NCBI RefSeq assembly: GCF_938031315.1
Contig: NZ_CALHHT010000061.1
Span: forward strand, 1 to 6,230
DNA: 6,230 nt
Origin: an uncultured Campylobacter sp.
GTDB lineage: Bacteria; Campylobacterota; Campylobacteria; Campylobacterales; Campylobacteraceae
Direction: 5' to 3'
A program made the translations under genes and the position numbers. The notes under the pieces were generated by a model, which was not told the DNA's origin, did no database searches, and saw nothing but the letters and a program-made list of their open reading frames with translations. This document shows, piece after piece, positions 1-5,206 of this stretch; the stretch's first letter is position 1; every line of letters begins with the position of its first letter.

Positions 1-28
1 TTTTAAAATTCCGGCGCCGCTTGTTTGT

Positions 29-253
29 TTTGAAATTTCAGATCGCGCCGACAAAAGATAATTTTTACGCCACTGGGCGGCGCTTTGAAATTTCAGATCG
101 TACCGCTAAAAAGCAAGCTTCGCGGCGATTTCTGCTGCGTAAATTTTAATTCCCATGCCGCGCGTGCCGTTCTGGAATTTCACACCGCACCGTTAAAAGG
201 TAAGTTTTGCATGATACTTGCGCGCCACTCTGGAATTTCACGGCATGTCGCTG
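29..253. repeat. Imperfect direct repeats around a GAAATTTCA / GGAATTTCA core
   Basis: Seventeen bases, TTTGAAATTTCAGATCG, are identical at 29-45 and 84-100. Both copies are followed by a similar CCG-N-N-AAAA tail (48-56 and 103-111). Two more degenerate copies start near 171 and 230; both read TCTGGAATTTCAC and both are followed by a C/G-rich stretch. Spacing is about 55, 88 and 59 bases, so this is a loose family and not a strict tandem or CRISPR array. Function is unknown. Confidence 0.6.
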
Positions 254-351
254 GAAGCGGCTAAATTTTAAAATTTACGCGCTGTTTCGGCGCGGCAAAA
301 TTCCACGCTGAAATTCCGCCCGTAAATTTTTGATACAAAATTCCTGTGCCA

Positions 352-406
352 AATTTCGCCTTAAAATTTTGTCTGTAGAATTTTAAGGCGAAATTCTACA
401 GACAAA
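352..406. repeat. Two overlapping, mutually exclusive inverted repeats
   Basis: Hairpin A pairs 352-368 with 379-395, a perfect 17-bp stem with a 10-base loop. Hairpin B pairs 368-383 with 391-406, a perfect 16-bp stem with a 7-base loop (TAAGGCG). The right arm of A overlaps both arms of B, so only one can form at a time. It lies about 90 bases past the stop of the minus-strand gene 493-747. Neither stem is followed by a clear U-run, so it is not a standard terminator. It may be a read-through barrier, a processing site or a dispersed palindromic element. Confidence 0.75.
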
Positions 407-492
407 TTTACGTTTTAAAACTCTGCGGGCGGAGGTTTGCGTGCCGTCCATCAGATAATTAAAATTCCGCCAAGCGGCGCGAATGTTTGCGG

Positions 493-747
493 CTACGAAG
501 CGGAGATGCCGATTGTGGCTAGCAGCACGGGCGAGGTCATGAGCCCCACGATCGTAAGGATCCACGCTAATATCGCTATTACGAGCGAGGCTTGCTTTTT
601 GACGGCTTGATAGGTCGCGGCGATCGCGCACAAAAACGCAAGCGGAACAAAAACGATCCCTAGGAAAAAGATCCCTAAAATCGCGAAGACTATGGAGAGT
701 ATCCCAAGCACGTTTGATTGGGGTTGAACGGTCGGTTGTTCAGACAT
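493..747 (-). CDS. Small multi-span membrane protein (DUF4190-like), function unknown
   Basis: This 84-residue protein begins with a short polar, proline/glutamine-rich tail (MSEQPTVQPQSN). Hydrophobic residues then fill nearly all the rest: roughly 14-31, 32-46 and 54-79, separated by a short basic loop with KK near residue 50. The pattern resembles the small DUF4190-type membrane proteins common in bacteria, but I cannot assign a role. I chose the ATG at 747 over the in-frame ATG at 771 because AAAGGA (753-758) sits five bases upstream of it, whereas the 771 ATG has no such site and follows an in-frame TAG at 778-780. It is a single gene with no operon partner in the window. A 9-base G tract (minus strand) lies in its upstream region and could affect expression. 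Confidence 0.7.
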   Translation of the reverse strand: MSEQPTVQPQSNVLGILSIVFAILGIFFLGIVFVPLAFLCAIAATYQAVKKQASLVIAILAWILTIVGLMTSPVLLATIGISAS

Positions 748-752
748 TTTAA

Positions 753-758
753 TCCTTT
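753..758 (-). promoter_or_regulatory. Ribosome binding site deciding the start at 747
   Basis: The minus strand reads AAAGGA here, five bases before the ATG at 747. It matches the Shine-Dalgarno core and lies downstream of the alternative ATG at 771, so it can only serve the shorter form. Confidence 0.65.
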
Positions 759-780
759 GGAGAAAATTCATGTAATTCTA

Positions 781-789
781 CCCCCCCCC
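781..789. repeat. Poly-C (minus-strand poly-G) tract of nine
   Basis: Nine consecutive C on the plus strand, 34 bases upstream of the start of the membrane-protein gene. Poly-G/C runs of 8 or more are the typical contingency tracts of Campylobacter and change length by slipped-strand mispairing. This one is outside the downstream gene, so any effect would be on promoter spacing or leader structure and not on the protein's reading frame. At length nine, a short upstream frame reads through the Gs and stops at the TAG immediately after (778-780). One base more or fewer also leads to an early stop, so it does not make a switchable fusion. Confidence 0.85.
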
Positions 790-1283
790 TGAATTTGAGC
801 TGAAATTAAGCCGTGCCTTTCGGGGCTGTATATTCACGCTCGATTGCGGTTCTGCCATGGCGCCTATTAAAATTTTACTTCGCAAAGCCGGCTTCTCCAC
901 GCTATCGGCAGACGCTCTTTTGCACGATAAGCGTAAAATTTTGTGCCGTTCGCGCGCGAAACGGACGCCGCAAAATTTGCGATTTAGGATAAAATTCTAA
1001 AACCTGTGGTAAGATTTCGCAGTTTCGCTTCCGCGCGGAATTTCGCCCGGGCACATACGGCGCGCGGCTTGCACTCTGGTAAATTTGGCGCTTAAAGCAA
1101 GCTTGGCTCTTGCAAGTGGGCTAAGTGCGAGCGGCGCTATCCGGTACAGCAAGGATGAGCGCAGGTGAGCTAGTCGGTTTGCGCCCGAGGCGCGATTTGC
1201 TGGGAGTAGGCGAGTTCTCTGCTCTGCCGTAATTTTGCTAAGCAATAGCGGCGGAGCGGGACAATTTAAATTTTGGATTTTGT
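790..1283. other. Intergenic region upstream of ribD
   Basis: About 490 bases between divergent genes. I see no convincing coding region. The antisense frame across 997-1482 overlaps the ribD start and has an arginine/proline/alanine-rich composition typical of an antisense shadow. I see no FMN riboswitch-type conserved elements before ribD. A 26-codon frame from an ATG at 858 to a stop at 778 (minus strand) is discussed under findings. AAATTT-type words and GC-rich stretches alternate as elsewhere. Confidence 0.55.
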
Positions 1284-2216
1284 ATGAACGACGAATTTTA
1301 CATGGATTTGGCGCTGCGGGCTGCGTGGCGCTATCAGGCCTTGACGCTACCCAACCCCGCCGTGGGCTGCGTGCTTCTGGATAGGGGCGGCAGGGTTCTT
1401 GGCATAGGCGCGCACAAAAAGGCGGGCTTTTTGCACGCCGAGGCAAACGCCGTTTTCGCCGCGCTGTGCGATCTGGACGCAAATTTCGCGCAGGATTTCG
1501 CTAGCGAATACGCCCGCAAATTCGGCGTTAAATTTCAAAACTTAGAGGCTTTAAAAAGCGCTCTTTTGCAGCCGAGCTTCACTTACGATTTCATCTTAAA
1601 CCGCCACGGCGGGCTTTTGCGCGGCGCTTGCGCCTACGTCACGCTCGAGCCCTGCGCGCATCGCGGCAAGACGCCGTCTTGTGCCGAGCTTTTGGCGGAG
1701 CTTGGACTATCGCGCGTGGTAATCGGCGCGCGCGATACGAACGCGCAGGCTGCGGGCGGCGCGGAAATTTTACGCCGCGGGGGCATAGAGGTGAAATTTG
1801 ACGTTTGCCATGCCGCGGCGGCGGAGCTTGCGGAGCCGTTTTATATGGCGCGCGAGAGCGGCTTTTGCTTCATCAAAATCAACGCCACGCTAAACGGCGC
1901 GGTGCATGGGCGGATCGGCAGCGAGAAGCAGCGCGCGTTCGTGCACGAGCTGCGCGGCGTGTGTGACTACGTGGGCGTGGGCGGGCAGACCGTGCGCGCC
2001 GACAGACCGACGCTGGACGTGCGTGCGGCTAAATTTGATGAAATTAGCGCTTTGGTGGGCAGTGCTGATATGTTGACGCTAGACGCGCGCGTTGCGCCGC
2101 AAAATCTAAAGCTGAGCGCGCCCAATGTGTGGATCCGCTCGCGCCGCAACTCTTATAATAAGCCCAATAGCAACTTCAATCGGAAAAGAAAAATGTATAG
2201 CGAATGCGTCTGCTAG
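1284..2216 (+). CDS. ribD: RibD riboflavin deaminase/reductase, reductase domain truncated
   Basis: RibD makes an early step pair of riboflavin synthesis in the cytoplasm: it deaminates the pyrimidine ring and then reduces the ribose side chain. The N-terminal deaminase is complete: TLPNPAVGC (22-29), zinc-ligand HAE (51-53), and PCAHRGKTPSC (123-133) with the two zinc cysteines. A roughly 60-residue insert between the zinc motifs fits epsilonproteobacterial RibD. The reductase starts at FIKINATLNG (196-205) and keeps GVGGQTVRADRPTLDVR (231-247). After about residue 282 the sequence stops resembling RibD and becomes basic and asparagine-rich, and base composition falls sharply. At 310 residues it lacks the last part of the reductase, including the expected late glycine-rich E-G-G/P-type motif. 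The start ATG has GGA (1275-1277) six bases upstream. The deaminase is probably functional; the reductase is probably not. Confidence 0.88.
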   Translation: MNDEFYMDLALRAAWRYQALTLPNPAVGCVLLDRGGRVLGIGAHKKAGFLHAEANAVFAALCDLDANFAQDFASEYARKFGVKFQNLEALKSALLQPSFTYDFILNRHGGLLRGACAYVTLEPCAHRGKTPSCAELLAELGLSRVVIGARDTNAQAAGGAEILRRGGIEVKFDVCHAAAAELAEPFYMARESGFCFIKINATLNGAVHGRIGSEKQRAFVHELRGVCDYVGVGGQTVRADRPTLDVRAAKFDEISALVGSADMLTLDARVAPQNLKLSAPNVWIRSRRNSYNKPNSNFNRKRKMYSECVC

Positions 2217-2397
2217 AAGCGAAGTAAAAATCGGTACAATAAACGAGAGTGAAGTAAAAGCTAAGCGGGTGACAGGCTATTTTTTAGAAAATCAATGTAC
2301 CTTAATAATCTCAAACAACAATCCACGTAGGATAAAAGAATACGAATTTATAAAATAATGAGCACAACGGATGCGCGAATAGACTAAATTTTAACTT
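2150..2397. other. AT-rich stretch with ORF fragments on both strands, unassigned
   Basis: This follows the point where ribD loses similarity. A plus-strand frame is open from 2125 to 2358. Its part after 2150 is polar, ending near NNNPRRIKEYEFIK, and its N-terminal part overlaps ribD out of frame. The opposite strand is also open from about 2276 down into ribD and reads as strongly hydrophobic, with FIVPIF and IEVAIGLII segments. Complementary hydrophobic and polar frames often mirror each other, so at most one is real. Neither has a convincing start or binding site. Most likely this is debris of a gene brought in with the neighbouring AT-rich block. Confidence 0.4.
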
Positions 2398-2529
2398 TCA
2401 ATGGAGAGTGAGAATAATAGCCGCCCCTATAGGCATATGAAAGCAGAACTTCGCTCCAGCTTGCGCTGCAGCCGCATTAGCGAGACCATGTGAAAGCCCA
2501 TCTCTAATAATACCCAATCCATTACTCAT
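2398..2529 (-). CDS. 43-residue small protein, possibly a truncated gene
   Basis: This short ORF has the best ribosome binding site in the window: AAGGAG, six bases before its ATG. The ATG overlaps the end of the 200-residue membrane-protein gene in an ATGAGTAA arrangement (8 bases shared), which implies translational coupling. The product starts MSNGLGIIRDGLSHGLAN, continues with an Ala-rich stretch (19-26), then KFCFHMP and a hydrophobic tail GAAIILTLH. No family is recognised with confidence. The R-D-x-x-x-H-G pattern near the start loosely recalls the beginning of PAAR-type spike-tip proteins of type VI secretion, many of which have a glycine/alanine-rich hydrophobic segment near the N-terminus. 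If so, this is only the first part of such a gene, cut off at the edge of the AT-rich block. It could equally be a genuine small membrane-active peptide. Its GC content (about 48%) is higher than that of its neighbour. Confidence 0.5.
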   Translation of the reverse strand: MSNGLGIIRDGLSHGLANAAAAQAGAKFCFHMPIGAAIILTLH

Positions 2530-3124
2530 CTTTTACTCCTTCTTCTGGATTTTTTTTAATCAAATTTCTATCTGAAAAATTTATGAAAAATATCAATAAA
2601 ATTAGAAAAACCACCCCTTTTAAAAAGAATTTAAACTGTGCGGTCATCAAATATGGTCTTAACAATCTATGATCGAAATTATATTCTTTATATATCTTTC
2701 CATCTTTATCTTCAAGCTGTAAAATTTCATTATTGCCTAATATATCTGGACTTGGCTCGCCGTAAATTTTGATTTTTTGCCCTTTTAGCTTTTCGTAAAT
2801 ATCGCTATCGCTTTTGCTTATTTCATAAACCTTTTTCTTGCCGTTTTCTAGTTCTATATGTATTCGTCCGCCGCTTCCGCGAAAATTATAATAAACGTTT
2901 CTTAAAATTCCGATATCTATCTCAAGCTCATTCAATCGTTTGGGCGCCGTATCTGTTCTATAAATAGTAAGAAGCATCCCGCATAGGGCAAAAAGCAAAC
3001 CATAGCAGCCTATGCTAGCCACCTGTGCCGGCGGATGCGAAACTCCCCTGATAAAAACACGCCTATAAAATACATCGTAAAAATAATATAAGAGCCTTTT
3101 TATATATTTTGTTATGAATTTCAT
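2522..3124 (-). CDS. Unknown two-span membrane protein
   Basis: A 200-residue protein of unrecognised family. It has a basic, tyrosine-rich N-terminal region (1-30), a first membrane span near 35-55 (VASIGCYGLLFALCGMLLTIY), and a lysine-rich, probably beta-rich domain (about 60-155). A second span lies near 165-183 (FFLKGVVFLILLIFFINF), followed by a charged tail. The N-terminus is probably cytoplasmic by the positive-inside rule, placing the middle domain outside the membrane. I chose the ATG at 3124 because AAGGGA lies six bases upstream; the in-frame ATG at 3139 has only a weak site. It is strongly AT-rich (22% GC by count at 2581-2640) compared with ribD (70% at 1921-1980) or ruvB, suggesting transfer. 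Its stop overlaps the start of the 43-codon ORF, so the two are probably co-expressed. An immunity or accessory role for a neighbouring effector is possible but not shown. Confidence 0.75.
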   Translation of the reverse strand: MKFITKYIKRLLYYFYDVFYRRVFIRGVSHPPAQVASIGCYGLLFALCGMLLTIYRTDTAPKRLNELEIDIGILRNVYYNFRGSGGRIHIELENGKKKVYEISKSDSDIYEKLKGQKIKIYGEPSPDILGNNEILQLEDKDGKIYKEYNFDHRLLRPYLMTAQFKFFLKGVVFLILLIFFINFSDRNLIKKNPEEGVKDE

Positions 3125-3165
3125 AAAATTTCCCTTCATATTCTTTTGGATATTTTATTGAGCCG

Positions 3166-3171
3166 ATAATA
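3166..3171 (-). promoter_or_regulatory. Possible -10 box for the two-span membrane protein gene
   Basis: The minus strand reads TATTAT, about 41 bases upstream of the ATG at 3124, preceded by AT-rich DNA, as Campylobacter sigma-70 promoters usually are; these often lack a clear -35. The region is so AT-rich that chance matches are easy. Confidence 0.3.
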
Positions 3172-3258
3172 AATTTGCTCTAAATTTACAAAATTTCCCG
3201 CTTTAAATTTTAAATCTGAAGAAATTTTAAAACCAAGCAAAATTCAAAGATCAAATAT

Positions 3259-3310
3259 AAAAAATCGCCACGGCAGGGTTTCCACCTGCGTAACTTGACT
3301 TAGCGCCGTG
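3259..3310 (-). terminator. Hairpin and U-run downstream of ruvB
   Basis: On the minus strand a 6-bp stem CACGGC/GCCGTG (3305-3310 with 3269-3274) closes a 30-base interval. It is followed by GCGA and six U (A run at 3259-3264). Inside is a second perfect stem, GCAGG/CCTGC (3285-3289 with 3273-3277), whose loop is TGGAAAC. The two stems share GC at 3273-3274, so they compete at the edge or stack as CACG/CGTG plus GCAGG/CCTGC with a large one-sided bulge. It begins 22 bases after the ruvB stop. A rho-independent terminator is the simplest reading. The elaborate bulged form leaves room for a small stable RNA. I considered SRP RNA, but the conserved AGCAG opposite CAGG is absent. Confidence 0.6.
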
Positions 3311-3331
3311 AAGTATAAAATTTCATCCGCC

Positions 3332-4348
3332 CTACTCCTCAAACAGATTTCTCTCCGCAGTCTTTAGCACGCGACCGAGCGCCTCGCGCGCCTTATCGGT
3401 TGCGATGCGGCCTTTGGCGGTCTTTTCGATGTAGCCGTTGGCGAGCAGATAGGGCTCGATGACGTCCTCGATCGTGCCCTCATCCTCGCTAAGCGCCGCC
3501 GCGATCGTGCTAAGCCCCAAGGCACGGCGCTTGGCGTCAAATAAAATTTCCAAATATTTTATATCCATCTCGTCAAAGCCCTGCTCGTCCACGCCCAGCG
3601 CCTCGAGCCCTTCACGCGCTCGATCGTGCGAGATAGCGCCCTCGTCGCGCACCTCGGCAAAATCGCGTATGCGGCGCAGTAGCCTCAGCGCAATACGCGG
3701 AGTACCGCGAGAGCGGCGCGCGATCTCGGCGCTGGCGTCTGCCGCGCTTTCTTTTCCGAGTTTAACAGAAGCGATCTGCACTATCCGCGCAAGCTCGGCG
3801 TGCGTGTAAAACTGCAAGCGAAACTGCATGCCGAAGCGATCCCGCAGCGGCGCCGAGATCATGCCCGCGCGCGTCGTGGCGCCGATGAGCGTAAAGTGCG
3901 GAATGTCGATCTTGATGGTCTGCGCGGCAGGGCCCGAGCCGATGATGATGTCGAGGCGGAAGTCCTCCATCGCCGAATACAGCACCTCCTCGATCGCCGG
4001 GCTTAGGCGGTGGATCTCGTCGATGAAAAGCACGTCGCCGCTTTGCAGGTTCGTCAAAATCGCCGCCAGATCGCCCGCTTTTTCGATCATCGGCGCGGCG
4101 GTGACCTTGATAGCGGCGCCCATCTGAGCGGCGATGATGTGCGCCAGCGTGGTTTTGCCGAGCCCGGGCGGCCCGTAGAAAAGCACGTGATCGAGCACGT
4201 CGGCGCGCTTTTTCGCCGCGGCGATCGCGATAGCGAGGTTTGATTTGATCTTCTCCTGCCCCACGTAATCCTCGAAGCTCGACGGGCGCAGCGAGCTCTC
4301 CACGCTCTCATCGAGCTGCATCTTTTCGATCTCTACAATTCTGTCCAT
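3332..4348 (-). CDS. ruvB: Holliday junction branch migration ATPase RuvB
   Basis: RuvB forms hexameric rings that pump DNA through the RuvA-bound Holliday junction during recombinational repair. The 338-residue protein is full length. It shows Walker A GPPGLGKT (59-66), Walker B DVLFIDEIH (105-113), the sensor region GATTRAG (156-162), the arginine-finger segment PLRDRFG (167-173) and the sensor-2 motif RGTPR (214-218). The C-terminal winged-helix DNA-binding domain includes EPYLLANGYI (298-307) and TAKGR. The RuvB-typical opening LRPSSFEDYVGQ (20-31) is present. The ATG is preceded by a purine-rich AAAGAGAG and lies about 25 bases below an extended -10-like sequence, so it probably has its own promoter. 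It is not next to ruvA or ruvC here. The gene is GC-rich like ribD. It ends just before the hairpin terminator at 3259-3310. Confidence 0.97.
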   Translation of the reverse strand: MDRIVEIEKMQLDESVESSLRPSSFEDYVGQEKIKSNLAIAIAAAKKRADVLDHVLFYGPPGLGKTTLAHIIAAQMGAAIKVTAAPMIEKAGDLAAILTNLQSGDVLFIDEIHRLSPAIEEVLYSAMEDFRLDIIIGSGPAAQTIKIDIPHFTLIGATTRAGMISAPLRDRFGMQFRLQFYTHAELARIVQIASVKLGKESAADASAEIARRSRGTPRIALRLLRRIRDFAEVRDEGAISHDRAREGLEALGVDEQGFDEMDIKYLEILFDAKRRALGLSTIAAALSEDEGTIEDVIEPYLLANGYIEKTAKGRIATDKAREALGRVLKTAERNLFEE

Positions 4349-4372
4349 AATCTCTCTTTAATCGTTTTTAAA

Positions 4373-4412
4373 ATTTTAGCAAGTGTAGCGAAAAATGGCT
4401 AAATTTTGACAA
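4373..4412 (-). promoter_or_regulatory. Putative ruvB promoter
   Basis: The minus strand has an extended -10-like sequence TGCTAAAAT (4373-4381), with the hexamer ending about 24 bases before the ruvB ATG. Further upstream, TTGTCA (4407-4412) resembles a -35 box. It would pair with an alternative -10, TACACT (4382-4387), at a longish 19-base spacing. Either could drive ruvB with a short leader. Confidence 0.4.
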
Positions 4413-4644
4413 TTTTGAAGGGATGGATCTTTGCGGGCGGAATAAAATTTGCCGCGCGGAATTTTACGGTACGCGCTTAGGGCTGGGGCTAAAAAGCAGA
4501 GCACCCGTCGCGAAAGACTGCGAAATTTTACCGCGGCGGGTTTAAGACTACGCTCATGCCGCTACGCTTGCTATGCTTTAGTGCGGAATTTTATTGTGGC
4601 GGCTCCCAAACAGCGCACGGATTGCTAACTGCGCTAAATTTTAC

Positions 4645-4723
4645 GGTGCGGAATTTAGTATGTAAAATTTAAGGCTTTAGGCGTTCGCGATCGGTGATTG
4701 CGGAGCGGCGGTGCGGAATTTAG
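4645..4723. repeat. Direct repeat GGTGCGGAATTTAG
   Basis: The 14-base sequence GGTGCGGAATTTAG occurs identically at 4645-4658 and 4710-4723. Each copy is followed within about ten bases by another TAAAATTT or TAGAATTT word. The two copies are 65 bases apart. They are the clearest members of the diffuse repeat family in this region. Confidence 0.7.
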
Positions 4724-4864
4724 CGCGTAGAATTTAGTGGCAAAATTTGGCTGTTTGAAAAATACGCGCGAGATTTTGCGACGTGAAATTTGGCGCTGGA
4801 ATTTTACGATATTAAATTCGGTGCCTGGAATTTTGCAGCGAAATTTTGCAACGTAATTTTGTCT

Positions 4865-4919
4865 CGTAGAGCTTTGCTGCGGATTTTGTTTTTGCGGCAA
4901 CAAAGCTTTAAATTCTACG
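4865..4919. repeat. Long imperfect hairpin
   Basis: CGTAGAGCTTTG (4865-4876) pairs with CAAAGC (4901-4906) and TCTACG (4914-4919), leaving a 7-base bulge between the two right-hand arms. The stem can extend inward with CTGC/GCGG. There is no gene end within 300 bases on either strand, so a role as terminator is not obvious. Confidence 0.5.
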
Positions 4920-4986
4920 CTTCAAGCTTTGCGGCACGCAGCTAGCCAGAATTTCATCTCGCATAGTCAGTTAAAATTTCGCGAGA

Positions 4987-5014
4987 AATTCTGCGTAGAA
5001 TTTTATGCAGAATT
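4987..5014. repeat. Hairpin with 11-bp stem
   Basis: AATTCTGCGTA (4987-4997) pairs with TATGCAGAATT (5004-5014), with one G-U wobble and a 6-base loop GAATTT. It is about 190 bases past the stop of the minus-strand gene ending at 5207 and has no U-run. Confidence 0.55.
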
Positions 5015-5206
5015 CTGCCTTGCGCGGCTAGGTAAAATTTCGCGCGACATTTCGTTTTTCAAGACGACTTAGAATTTAGCGTGAATTTTAAAATTTGCGC
5101 CAAGCTCAACGCGGGCTCGGGCGATTAAATTTAGCCGTGAATCTCACGACGCCTTATCGATCGCGCACCAAATTAAGCGCTAAATTTTTCCTGCGCGAGC
5201 CTAGTT

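Larger units (their letters stand above)
1..492. other. Non-coding, repeat-rich flank
   Basis: No credible gene is visible in this stretch. It is made of GC-rich blocks separated by AATTT-type words such as AAATTT, GGAATTTCA and TAAAATTT. It contains the direct repeats at 29-253 and the paired inverted repeats at 352-406, listed separately. An antisense frame covering 383-631 exists, but it runs through the hairpins and lies over the membrane-protein gene in another frame, so I treat it as chance. Confidence 0.7.
4413..5206. other. Long non-coding region saturated with AATTT words
   Basis: Nearly 800 bases without a credible gene. By hand I count about 22 AATTT-containing words between 4441 and 5100, typically as GCGGAATTT, TAAAATTT or GAATTTTA, separated by GC-rich segments. 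A minus-strand frame at 4655-4903 encodes a low-quality K/R/Q/N-rich peptide built from these repeats and has no good start. A plus-strand frame at 5095-5397 runs antisense over the next gene. Several hairpins, listed separately, occupy 4865-5014. A longer-range pairing, CTAGCC (4942-4947) with GGCTAG (5026-5031), could enclose the last of them. Confidence 0.65.

Noticed and set aside
29..253. Possible CRISPR array
   Set aside because: Only two near-identical units, with irregular spacing, degenerate further copies and no cas genes.
383..631. 82-codon minus-strand ORF
   Set aside because: Arg/Ser/Ala-rich, lies out of frame over the membrane-protein gene and through the inverted repeats, with no binding site.
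778..858. Phase-variable fusion of the short upstream frame to the downstream gene through the poly-G
   Set aside because: At lengths eight, nine and ten the frame meets a stop before or outside the gene's frame, so no tract length gives a fusion.
997..1482. 161-codon minus-strand ORF
   Set aside because: Antisense to the conserved ribD start; Arg/Pro/Ala-rich composition typical of a GC-rich antisense frame.
2255..2290. Terminator after ribD (AGC...GCT followed by six T)
   Set aside because: The stem is only a few base pairs with mismatches; the T-run alone is unremarkable in AT-rich DNA.
3259..3331. SRP RNA, tRNA or riboswitch
   Set aside because: A GGAA-containing loop is present, but the conserved AGCAG opposite CAGG is missing; there is no tRNA cloverleaf; and it lies at a gene end with a U-run, so a terminator explains it.
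3459..4243. Several plus-strand ORFs opposite ruvB
   Set aside because: Shadows of the fully conserved ruvB gene.
4655..4903. 82-codon minus-strand ORF
   Set aside because: Built from the AATTT repeat words, with repeated AKF/CKI-like peptides, no ribosome binding site and no recognisable domain.
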